Origin: Calocera cornea HHB12733
Taxonomy: Eukaryota > Basidiomycota > Dacrymycetes > Dacrymycetales > Dacrymycetaceae
Assembly (NCBI GenBank): GCA_001632435.1
Contig: KV423966.1
Span: 1 to 64,000 of the forward strand
Direction: 5' to 3'
Length of the DNA: 64,000 nt
In this document: piece by piece, positions 8,353-18,811 of the stretch
How the letters are laid out: every line of letters begins with the position of its first letter
Position numbering within the stretch: the stretch's first letter is position 1
Notes under the pieces: generated by a model
The model's input: the letters and a program-made list of their open reading frames with translations, nothing else
Databases searched by the model: none
Told to the model about the DNA's origin: nothing
Position numbers and translations under genes: made by a program

Positions 8353-11085
8353 ATGTCCCAATCCTATTTTCCGGCGTACCGTCCCCTCCGTCCGACTCCC
8401 GAGTCCATCGAGGATATCACCCCCGTCGCCACACCTGCACGTGAGGGCGATGTGGCCGACCTCGAGATGACAAAGGAGAAGGTGGATGATGTGCAGCAAT
8501 ACCAGGAGCATCGTGATCGGTGAGCTTGCGGTGCTATCATGTATGCAGGAGACGTGCTGACGCAGAGGTCAATAAGCCTGACAACTGCTATCGATTCCAC
8601 CACATCAATCCTCACCGACTTGCGCGACTTCAATAAGACCTCTTGGGTCGTTCGATATCCTCACTTGAAGCCGTCTTCATCCCAACGTCCCGGTATCCAT
8701 CCGAATGCGCGTCGCTCGCTGTCGTTCGCCGATGATCCCAGTACGTCGACGGAGGTCATGCTCACGCCACCTGTGGGCGGCAGGCTGAGGCGTACGCTTA
8801 CCACTGCTGCGCCCTCTGTCGATGCCGAGGCAGGTATGGAAGTGCCGAGCGCTGCCGACAAGGCACCCCTCCATGAGGATGACGGTCTGGTGTCCAAGTC
8901 CGACACAGAGTTCCATGTTCTGCGCCTCGATCTCAAACTCGGACCCCATGGCACAACCACCTCCGGCCCAACGCTGGTCAGCCAGCTGGAGAAGTCGTCC
9001 ATCGCGTCCCTGCTCTCTGAGCGTATCGCATCCAGCCTGATCCACCTGTCAAAGCTGCGTGCGCGCGTCCAGGACACATCAAGCAAAGTCCTTGTTACTG
9101 GTGATCTCAACGCCGGCAAGAGTACGTTCGTCAACGCACTCCTCCGCCGCGAGGTCATGCCCGTCGACCAACAGCCCTGCACCACAATGTTCTGCGAGGT
9201 GCACGATGCTGCAGATAACGAGGGTGTGGAAGAGGTGCATATCGTCAAGGAGGGCTCCACGTACAACCATACCGATGAGGCGACTTTCACCCGCCATACG
9301 CTGTCTGACCTCGAGGACATTGTTACCGAGTCTGACGCTCAGCGCATCCTGAAGCTGTACGTCAACGACCCGCGTGACCCGCAGTCGTCGCTGCTCAGCA
9401 ATGGCACCGTCAACATCTCCCTTATCGATGCGCCCGGCCTGAACCGCGACAGCCTGAAGACCACCGCTCTTTTCGCCCGTCAGGAGGAGATCGATGTTGT
9501 CGTCTTCGTCGTCAGTGCCGAGAACCACTTCACGCTTTCTGCCAAGGAGTTCTTGTGGAACGCCAGCAACGAGAAGGCGTACCTCTTCATTGTGGTCAAC
9601 CGCTTTGATCAAATCCGCGACAAGGCACGTTGCAAGCGTCTCGTCCTCGACCAGATCCGCCAGCTCTCACCCCGCACTTGGGAGGATGCCGCCGACCTGG
9701 TGCACTTCGTGGACTCTGCTTCGGTGGTGGAGACTGGCGAGGTGCCGGAGTCGTTCCAGAACCTGGAGCACTCTCTGCGTTCGTTCGTCCTCCAGAAGCG
9801 CGAGAAGTCCAAGCTCCTCCCAGCCATTACCTTCCTCAACAAGATCCTCTCGGATCTCGACCTGCTCACCTCGGCCAACGGTCTTGTCGCCTCCGCCGAG
9901 CTTCAGCAGGCACAGGATGACCTCGCTCGCGCACGTCCTGTGCTGGAGAAGATGCTCGCTGGTCGCGAGGAGTTGGATGAGGCACTCGCTAGTGTTGAGG
10001 ATGGCATGAGTGGTGAGGCTGGTGAGAAGGCCAAGCAGCGCCTTGAATCGGCACTAGAGACGGTTGGCAAGGGCCAAAGCGCTGCGCCAGAGATCATCTC
10101 CTTGCCGTCGTTCCCAGGCATGCTGCAGCTCTGGCAGTACACCCGTGACGTTAAGAAGGCGCTTCTCCAGAGTATCGATGAAGCTGTCAAAGCGGCGGAG
10201 AACGATGCTCGTGCGCTCGCTGTTGAGGGTGTCGCCAAGGTGTCCACCCTCGGTGACGCTCACCTCCCTCTCGGTGTTGAGCGCTCCAAGCGCATCTTCA
10301 AACCGGAAGCGATGTTCGTTGTCCGTCCCGGCCACAAGCGTCGCAGCTCGCTGAACGCTGTCGTCGTCGGTGGTGCATATGGTCTCGGTATCGGTCTTGC
10401 GGCCCAGCCTCACGCTGTCGATGTCGAGCTTCGTGATATCATCGACATGCGCCACTACCTCATGCGGTTCGCCCTAGTCGGTTCATCTGATGAGGGGAAG
10501 TCTACCATGCTTGAAGAGTCCGACATCTCCACGAGCGCGATCAGCATGCTCTCCGTCGGTGTCGGTGCTGTCACCATGGTCGGTGGCAAGACGCTTGGTG
10601 CTCGAGGTTTACTCGAGGGCCTCGTTCGTATCGGCGATCTTTTCGGCAACGCGGCAACCCGCAAGTGGGCTGCACCTATCGCTGGTGCGGTCGCTCTCGG
10701 ACTCACGCTATACTTCGTGTACGAGCTTCCGAATACCATCCCTCGCACGGTCGGCAGGCACATCAAGACGATCCTGTCCACTACTGGCCCCCTTCCTGGC
10801 CAAGCATCTTCATCAGCAGTGGAACAGATGGCCTTTGCACCTGCACATGCTCACCGCATCTCCAAGGAGACGCGCAAAGTCATGCGTCTTGCCGCTTGGG
10901 ACCTGCGCGAGCGCTTCCGTCAAACAGTCGATGAGCGTGCAGCAGAGGTGAAGGCGTGGGAAGAAGTTGAGCGTGTTGCCCAGCGCGCAGTAGAGTGGTT
11001 CGAGGAGTGCGGCAGGCGTGCCGAAGAAGTGAGGCAGAAGGCTGGCTTTACTGGCCAGATTGACGCGCCAGTACTTGCGCAGTGA
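8353..11085 (+). CDS. FZO1: Mitofusin Fzo1, dynamin-like GTPase of mitochondrial fusion
   Basis: Two exons (8353-8519, 8568-11085; 48 bp intron) encode 894 residues, about the size of fungal Fzo1. The GTPase domain has the P-loop GDLNAGKST near residue 235, the switch region with PCTTMFCEV, the G3 motif DAPG and the G4-like NRFD. Coiled-coil-like helices follow. Two hydrophobic segments near the C-terminus (around 10530-10590 and 10665-10730, ending in YFVYEL) are the paired membrane anchors that place the protein in the outer mitochondrial membrane. A final charged helix is the HR2-type tail. It tethers and fuses outer membranes by GTP hydrolysis. The ATG choice rests on the intron phase; the short first exon is not itself diagnostic. 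Confidence 0.93.
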
Positions 11086-11559
11086 ACGCTACATTTTGCG
11101 TTGAGACATCGGATGATGGAGTGGTTCAATACACCACTCAGAAAATATGCGTAATACCGAGGGCACGATACACAATTATGGAAGATTCTGTATGTAAAGT
11201 TATGTATGGAAACATGTTCATTCTTTCCACATATGATGCACCCGCACTTTAGACGTCCGCCCGCAGTACATCAAGAACTCGCTGACTTGTCTATCCGCGC
11301 ACTGCCAATCAAGAGCATACAGGGGAAACGTCTGGGTATTCAAGATCGGATGGATCATGTGCTGCAAGTGTTGACGGCCGCACAGGACGAAGGGCCGGCA
11401 AAATTCTTCTGTCAGGGACTATCGTCTGCGTCCCTCTACCGCTGCACCAACAACTACCCGGTCCCAATGTCACTGGTTCGGCTATATAAGACAGGACATC
11501 GTCGCAATGTGCGGGCCCATACTCCCGCGTCCTCTCTAAGCTCGTCTCGATATATCTGA
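11086..11559. other. Intergenic, FZO1 terminator side and protease promoter
   Basis: AT-richer 3' region of FZO1 (several TATGTA stretches near 11185-11205), followed by the promoter of the aspartic protease. Plus-strand ORFs here are not conserved-looking. Confidence 0.4.
11483..11490 (+). promoter_or_regulatory. TATA box of the aspartic protease gene
   Basis: TATATAAG lies 77 nt upstream of the ATG at 11560. It argues that transcription starts close to that ATG and that no upstream signal-peptide exon is missing. Confidence 0.55.
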
Positions 11560-13313
11560 ATGTCTGACGACGCCGAACCTACGATCAGTCGCTTCAAGCG
11601 GAACCACAAATGGCAAAGGAATGGCAAGATGGATTACGGTACGTTCTGTCTCGTGATGTGTTTGATCATCTTCTGACCGCCAGCAGCTCGGTCGGTTCGG
11701 AAGTGGAACATCACGCCAAGTGATCAGACAACATTCCATATCAAAGATGGCAAGCTGTTGAGGCATCATACGCCCCCTGCGGCTGGCTTCGTCCCCTCCG
11801 ACCATGCACCCCCGATCACCGAGACGGGTCACTTGCATACCACTCACAAGCCATACCTTATGGAGAAGATTGCTACTACGGCTGTTACATCTACGTCGGC
11901 GACAATCGCTGTTCCTGCCGCTGCTTCCAGTGGACCTGTTGTGGGGCCTGGTGAATCTGAGGTCCCAGCAACGGGCGTTCAAAACGGTACGAGGCCGCAG
12001 TGTTGTCATTGCGCATGGTGCTAATCTGTATTAGATCTCGAATTTGTGGTGCCTGTTGTACGTGTGCTAAGTGTTGTAGGCTCAGAGCTGGTATTGATAG
12101 TTGACTAGACCATCGGCACGCCGGGCGTGACAGCCCATCTGGATTTCGACACCGGCTCAGCCGATTTGTGAGACTGAGAGCAGGCGTTGTGGCTGATCAC
12201 TGATGTCAACTCTCAGATGGGTGTGGGGACCACAGATCCAGGCCGATCGTACAAAGCACACGCTGTATGACCCCGCAGCCTCCCAAACGGGAAAGTCCTC
12301 CCAGGGGCTGTGGTGGAGAATCCAGTAAGACTAATCACCAGTCTTCTCTTCATTCCTGTTTGACATGCTACAAGATATGGTGATGGATCTGTCGCGGCAG
12401 GCGAAGTCCATACGGACGTCATCAACCTGGGCGGTGTTGCGCTGCCGAACCAGAGCGTACAGGTTGCAACCGCTCTGTCGGACACTTTCATAAGCGAAGA
12501 TGGCTCGGACGGATTGCTTGGACTTGCCTTTCCGAATATGAACACGGTGCAGCCGATGCAGCAAGTGGTATATATACATAAGAACCATTCAGATCCATCA
12601 CTCACGCATAGACAGACACCCATGGCGAACCTTGTAGCCGAAAATCTACTTGTGAAACCCATCTTCACAGTTAAGCTGGACAAGGACGACGCCAGTGGAT
12701 TCTACACCTTTGGCGACATTGCACCGGACTCACATACAGGTATCAAGAGTGCCGACATCAAGTATCAACCAGTCATCACGACCCACGGGTTCTGGGAGTT
12801 TACCAGCCCTACCATCCGCGTCGGCGACAAGCTCGTAAAGAGGGAGGCTAACAATACCGCGATCGCTGTAAGTGTATTGTTCATTCGAGATTAAACTATC
12901 TGAATACTTCGATAGGACACTGGAACTACCATTCTGATGCTCTCGGATGCGGCTTGCCAACTGGTCTACAGCCAGATCCCAGGCGCAGTGCTGTCTGCAG
13001 ACGCGGGTGGATGGATTCTGCCCAGCAACTCCACGCCTCCACATGTCGGATTCGGCTTCGGTCCCGACGGCCTCGAATATACCATCTCAGGCGAGGATCT
13101 CAAATATGGAGACATGCAGGACGGAACGCATTATGGTGCCATTCAAAGCCGCGGGCAAGCCCCATATGATATTCTTGGTGATGTGCGCTATAGTTCATCC
13201 GGAAGGTTACATCGACTGACGAAGCGCAGGTCTTCCTCCGCCGTGTCTATGCAATCTTTGATCAAAGTCCGGGCGCGCCGAAGATTGGGTTCGCGCAGAG
13301 ATCACTCGAATAG
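11560..13313 (+). CDS. Pepsin-family (A1) aspartic protease, aspergillopepsin-like, no signal peptide
   Basis: Nine exons (11560-11638, 11684-11986, 12035-12057, 12109-12167, 12217-12324, 12375-12564, 12616-12867, 12916-13182, 13230-13313) give 454 residues in frame. The two catalytic aspartates are in DFDTGSADLW and DTGTTILML. YGDGS provides the flap region, and GLLGLAF plus the C-terminal GDVFLRR and FDQSPGAPKIGFA match the aspergillopepsin/penicillopepsin branch. The N-terminal part resembles the end of a propeptide (ISRFKRNHKW, KMDYA), but no hydrophobic signal sequence precedes it. A TATA box close upstream supports this start. The enzyme may be intracellular, or a secretory exon has been lost. 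Confidence 0.88.
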
Positions 13314-13823
13314 CTCGTAACATACCTGTTATTTCAATCGCTTTCATCTCGCCTATTCAGGTGAAATTGGATCAGTACCTGAGAAGTATCTGGGTCCCTT
13401 CAATGATCCGTCATTGCAGATAAGCCAACGGTTCGCGCTCTTTCCGCCGTGTAACGAACGAGAGGGCGCGGCGTCATGCCTGTTCGTTTCTCACTTTGTT
13501 ATCTTACAATGCTCTGACTGGGACCCCATGAGCGTGGATCGGAGATTACTTGCCGGGGCACTGATATGTGCCGATAGAATGTTTCCTTCCTTCTGGAGCA
13601 GTTCTACGTGCTGCAGGTAAGAAACGCGTTAGGTTATGCATGCTGTGCAAATCCAGAAGAGTGGGATCACGCGCACACCTCGTTGCAGGGCTCATCCGTG
13701 GAGCTGAGTCTTCTCACGACTGCCATACGCACTCAGCAGAGTACCTTCTAACTTCACTTCTGACATCATTTCTACTTCTAACCTCAGTTTGCGCGTTGCT
13801 AGCCACGTTTGTCATATACATGT
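13314..13823. other. Intergenic, promoter of SET copy D
   Basis: No gene recognised. The last 100 bp upstream of 13824 are pyrimidine-rich (repeated ACTTCTAAC-like units), common just upstream of fungal start codons. An out-of-frame ATG at 13820 overlaps the chosen start at 13824. Confidence 0.35.
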
Positions 13824-15379
13824 ATGTCGGCCACCCACCCCGCACCAACGCCGCTCGAGCTCGTCGATACCTCCGATATTGACCCCGCGGCGTTCTTCGC
13901 CCGACAAGGCACTCGAACCGTTCGCCTAGGTCCAAATGACCCAGCAGTCCACCGCGCCCAGGAGATTTCTGTGTTAGGCTACGGACACAACGCCGACCGC
14001 ACTGACTGGGATACGGTGTGCATCACTTACGCAGACAACCGCTTGCAACTCAGAAACCATTTCGGATTCGACAAGTGTATCAGTGCCGAGCTCAAGAAGG
14101 TCGTGGCCTTGTCTGTGGAGGTCGTCGATGTCCCCGGGAAGGGTTCGGGATTGCGAGCGACCAGAGATATTCCTCGTGGACAGACGTTCCTCCTCGAGCG
14201 TCCGTTGCTCACTTGCATGCACACGATGGACGTGGATATCAGCACGAACTTCGACATGATCCTCGACAAATCAATGACTAAGGAGCACAAGAAAGCGTAC
14301 TACAAGCTGCACAACTGCAAACCCAAGGGCCCGGGAATGATAGAATCTCTTAGTATTATGCGTACCAATGGTCTTCCAGCGGAGTGGCCATTCGACACCA
14401 GCGACTCGCAATCGGCCGTCTTCGAAACAATCTCTCGTGCCAACCACAGCTGTGTGCCGAATGCAACTTATGATTGGAGCTTGTAAGTCGTACAGTTCCA
14501 ATCATATTGGGTTCTTTCTGAACAGTGTTAGCAAGCACTTCTCCGGAGCGCTGAGGAGCGTAGTTCCCATCAAGGCTGGTGCGGAGATCACCATTTCATA
14601 CACCTCAAAGATGTTCTCGTCGGCCGCGGAACGCAAAGCCGAGCTGCTGGAAAAGTATGCTTTCGAATGTACCTGTCCATCTTGCACGTTTTCTCCTCCA
14701 CGCCAAAAGAAGTCAGACGAGCGGCGCGAAGCATTGGGCAAGAGAGACCCGCTTCGCTTGGACAACAATTTTTTGGACGAGACACGAATTGAGTCTGGTT
14801 ACGACGACCCGTACATCGTGGAGACGTTGAACATGTGTGACTCAGAAGGCTTGATCGAACAGCGCGCTGATATGCTGGTTGCCTATGCCCGATTCGAAGC
14901 GATGCGCTCAGCTCTTACTGGCGACTTCTCACGTGCAGAAGAGCTCGCAAAGCGTGCCATCAAAGAGATCAAGAAAATCGGATATCACACTTCCTGGGGA
15001 TCGATGGATATTATCATGGCTCTCAAGACGGCGGCCAACGCGGCGCCAAAGAAATCGAATCTCCTCGAGTATGTTACTGTATTCTTTCCCGTAGCTATTT
15101 GACATTGCCGACGCGTCTTATAGACAAATGAGGTCGATGACGCTTGACCAGGTTGAACAACTGCGCGCTGGTGGCAGCACTCCGATCGCCAATCACGTCC
15201 GTCCCTCCCGCAAAGGAATGAGGTACAGTCTCCTGTTGCAATCGCACCATGATACTACTGATCAATCGAGCTATAGTCCCAGTCAACGTCAGGCAGCAAC
15301 ACGGAAAGCCAGGCTCTTGCTTCAGCATGAGCTAATGTCGGACGTTGGAGTGCAAGTAATGCGTGATGGCGACAATTGA
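13824..15379 (+). CDS. SET-domain protein, SMYD-like without MYND (copy D)
   Basis: Four exons (13824-14482, 14526-15068, 15124-15222, 15277-15379) give 467 residues. The conserved family block DWDTVCITYADNR lies in the N-terminal part. The SET motifs are SRANHSCVPNATY and AGAEITISYT, with post-SET CTCPSC. A GYDDPYI motif begins the helical C-terminal half. The last exon encodes a tail ending LMSDVGVQV, which recurs in the two copies downstream. This is the most complete member of the plus-strand group and the best reference for judging the others. Probably a protein methyltransferase-like enzyme of unknown target. Confidence 0.82.
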
Positions 15380-16163
15380 AGTTGCCGAGAGTCAGATGAA
15401 AGATACAGTAGAACTCCTCTCCTCGAATGATAAATAAGTTGCCAGAGGCCCTTTGGGTGTCGCCAAGTCTAAATCCAAGACGCAGGACTGAACAACTATA
15501 GCAGTCCAAGCTGGCTTGACGCAGAGATTGTATTCGGGCAACTGGAGGCTTGAGAAGCAAGATCGCAAGGTTTCCCGCAAAACCGCTTTACAATGATGTT
15601 GTTCTCGTGCATTAGCTAGAGACTTCAGAGGGTGCGAAAGGGTATTTGGCGATCCGATTAAGTTGTCTGCGATCCGATTAAGTTGTCTACTTACAACAAG
15701 GGAGGGTGGATACGAGTTTATGATGCCGAGTCGGACCTGATGGGCATGGCAACGCGGCATGCGGCTGCGGCAGATCAGCCGCTTTCTATACCGGAGTTCA
15801 ACCCCGAAGTGGATGGCGGTTTTCCAAAAAGAAGTTGAATACCGATGCATGGAGAACCCGATCATCATTCATTCGTCTGCTTCCGAATTCCGATCGCGAC
15901 GGCCATGTACGTAATTTTAAAGGGTTATTACCTACTTAAGTATTCCGTGCTGCTGAAATGGGAAAAACCGCTCAACCTTATTAGCCACGGGTTCTTATCG
16001 CGATGTATCTTCTCTCCGCCTGAATTTGACCATCTTCATCCGGTCATCCAAATTCGGAGTGTACGGTATCCTTTGTAGTTCCTCCACGCAGCTGTCTCGG
16101 CCTATTGTTGCGTTGACACCTCCCTTCTTACTGGCAATATCCTGAAGAAATCACTCACCGGTC
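15380..16163. other. Intergenic between SET copies D and E
   Basis: About 780 bp without a convincing gene. It carries an exact 20 bp tandem repeat at 15649-15688. Minus and plus ORFs of up to 158 codons cross it but resemble nothing I recognise. Confidence 0.4.
15649..15688. repeat. Exact 20 bp tandem repeat, two copies
   Basis: GCGATCCGATTAAGTTGTCT occurs at 15649-15668 and again at 15669-15688 with no change. No associated element was recognised. Confidence 0.85.
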
Positions 16164-17495
16164 ATGAGTCGTCTAGAAGATACTGCAGCGGCAATCAGAG
16201 CAGCAATGCGCCAAGCAGGTGTTGGACATACCGCGCTAGATGCGAACGATCCCCGTGCTCTTCGCACCCAATCTCAAGGCGCGCTTCTGGCGTACGGACA
16301 CAACAATGACAAGACGGACTGGGACACTATGTGTATCACTTATGCCGACAACACAGTACATCTCAAAGACCATCGTGGATACCAAATGTGTATTAGCGCT
16401 GATCTCAAGATGCTTGCAAATACGTCTGTGCAAGTCGTCAATATCCCTGGGAAGGGCCCCGGGTTGCGCGCTACAAGGGATGTCCCAGGAGGGGAAATAT
16501 TCCTTATCGAGCGCCCGCTCATCACCTGCATGAGCATGATGTCTCGTACCGTCGTCACCAACTTTGACAAATTCATCAAGACACACATGACCTCAGCGCA
16601 CCAGGAAGTCTTCTTCAAGCTACACAACTGCAAGCCAAGGGTGCTCGGTGTCAGTGAAGCACTCGATATCATGCGCACTAACTCTCTTGCCATGAATTGG
16701 TCCTTCGATGAGGAGGAGCAGTACGTCGTCTTCGACCTGATCTGCCGTGCAAATCACAGCTGTGTACCCAACGCGATGTATGAATCGAATTTGTAGGCGA
16801 CATCTCCTGAGCGCACTTGTCCGTACTGATCCACCCGTAGTACTTATCTGACCGGCGCGCTGATCAGCCTGCGTCCTATCCGAAAGGGAGAAGAGATTAC
16901 GATCGACTACATAGGGATGACATTCCGACCGAGTTCCGAACGTAAGGCCGAGCTTCTCGAGAGATACGCCTTCCAGTGTTCTTGCGCCGCCTGTTCTCTT
17001 TCCCCTGCGCTCCAGAGAAAGTCCGACGAGCGACGAAGTGAACTTGGTAAAAGGTCTGCCCTTCGGATGGAGAAGGGACTCTTTGATAGGAGAAGAATCG
17101 ATACGGGGTACGACGACGAGTATATCAGCGAGACCCTTGCCTTGTGCGATGAAGAGGACCTAACCATAGAGAGGGCACAGATGATGGCTGCTTATGCACA
17201 ATTCGAGGTGATGCGCGCTCGGCTTACGGGTGATTTTACACGCGCAAGAAGGCTCGCGAGACAAGCGATCAGCGAGTGCAAGAATGTGGGGGATCATGGC
17301 AAGTGGGCCAGAATGGACCGAATTCTGAAGGAGGCGAAGAAGGCGGACTCGAGACCCATGCCACCCAACCTCCTTAAGTATGTACCTCCGCTTGTTCCAT
17401 CGACAGATGTTAACTGGGAGGACAGAACCATCAAGACGATGAATCTGGAGCAGCTTGAGCGATTATATGCAAGCCGAAGAGGATCCAATCGATGA
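16164..17495 (+). CDS. SET-domain protein (copy E), truncated by a premature stop
   Basis: Exons 16164-16792, 16841-17377 and 17426-17495 give 411 residues. The family block DWDTMCITYADN, the SET motifs RANHSCVPNA and KGEEITIDY, and the post-SET CSCAAC are all intact, so the catalytic fold should be present. The frame ends at TGA 17493-17495. Reading through that stop, the same frame continues to a good donor (GTAAGT at 17528). After a 55 bp intron it enters an exon at 17583-17688 whose sequence (LMSDVGAEL) matches the tail of copy D. The premature stop therefore removes the conserved C-terminal tail. The gene may still be functional. Confidence 0.75.
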
Positions 17496-17582
17496 AGCCT
17501 TGTCGGTCCACACTTCAAGACTCTTTCGTAAGTGAACTTCTGGAAATTGGTCTTTTTTTCTCCGTCTGAAAGCGACTCACAG

Positions 17583-17688
17583 GGCTGAACAACGTCAGTC
17601 CGAGATAGAGAAGGCGAGGCAGATAATCCTTGATATGCTGATGAGTGACGTCGGAGCCGAACTTCGACATAAGCCAGCGGATGACTGA
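17583..17688 (+). pseudogene. Orphaned last exon of SET copy E
   Basis: Open exon with a proper acceptor (CACAG before 17583) and a stop at 17686-17688. It encodes a basic helical stretch followed by LMSDVGAEL and PADD, homologous to the final exon of copy D. It is cut off from translation by the TGA at 17493. Confidence 0.7.
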
Positions 17689-17790
17689 GATGAGAGACTT
17701 GCCTTTCTGAGAGCGAGACAACACAATCGACGGATTTTTTTTAATACGGTAGCATCACTATCCCTCGTTAATTACCGCCTTTTCTCTTTT

Positions 17791-18585
17791 GTTACCATCT
17801 CATACTCGACGAAAACGTTCGAGCCTGCCTCGGAGCGTAAGGCCGAACTTCTGGAGAAGTATACCTTCGAATGTACTTGTCCAGCGTGTTCTCTTTCTCC
17901 TGCACGCCAGAAGAAGGCAGATGCGGGGCGAGTTGCTCTTGGGAAAAGATACCCTTTACACAGCGAGGGCGGATTTTTCGACTAGGCCAGGGTTGACAGC
18001 GGATACGACGACGAATACATCGGGGAGACGCTCAATCTGTGTGCCGCGGAAGGGTTGACGTCCATGCGCGCCGACATGATGGCTTCTTACGCCATGTTCG
18101 AGTCTCTGCGCGCTCGTCTCGCAGGCGACTTTGCGCGCCCCGAACAGCTAGCCAAGAGAGTCATCAAGGCGCTCAAGAAGGTCGGAGCTCTCGGCAGGCT
18201 GCCTAAGATGGAAGAGATCCTCGAGGAGAAGAAGAAGGCCGACTCTGAGCCAGAAAAGCCGGATCTTATTGAGTGCGTCCCCTACCTTCGTCTGGAGCAT
18301 GATTGTCGTTTACTGCCTGTAGGACGATGAAGATGATGAGCCTGGAGCAGCTTGAACAGTTTCTTTCGGGAGGCAGCTCGTCATCCGGTGAGGCGAGAAA
18401 GAGCAGCGCCCTTGGCCCCGTTTTTGGGAACTTGAGGTAAAATCGCTCTGCGTTACTAAGGTTCAAAACTGACATGAACTCTCAGTTATAAGCAGAAAGG
18501 GCCTGTCATGCAGAAGACGCTGCGGCGGCTGCAGCACATGCTGATGCTGGACACCGGCGCGAAGCTCGTGCGTACTGACAACTGA
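17791..18585 (+). pseudogene. SET-domain pseudogene (copy F), 5' truncated
   Basis: Homology starts abruptly at the second half of the SET domain (VTISYSTKTF), with no N-terminal part or NHSC motif upstream. The post-SET CTCPAC, the GYDDEYI region and the C-terminal tail (MSLEQLEQF, then LMLDTGAKLV after an intron) are present. An in-frame TAG lies at 17983-17985. The splice sites near 18274/18323 and 18436/18485 still look usable. A poly-T run (about 17736-17742) precedes the truncated end. It is the third member of the plus-strand array. Confidence 0.82.
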
Positions 18586-18811
18586 GGAGCAAGATAGTGC
18601 TAGAAGCGAGTTGCGACTACAAATGTGATGTACATATGCACCAACCGATTTTCCCGAATAAAGAAATGTCTTCAACGTCGGGGAGGATAGTCCTGACGCG
18701 AAGCCGCACCATAGTCTCTCTGGGATGCCACGCAAAACGCAGACCCGACGCTCGACGAAGGACTGGCCGGTGCAAAGCAGAGCTCAGGGAGCGGTGGCAA
18801 GCACCCGAGCA

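Noticed and set aside
15392..15868. 158-codon minus ORF between SET copies D and E as a transposon gene
   Set aside because: No transposase, integrase or reverse transcriptase motif, no terminal repeats around it.
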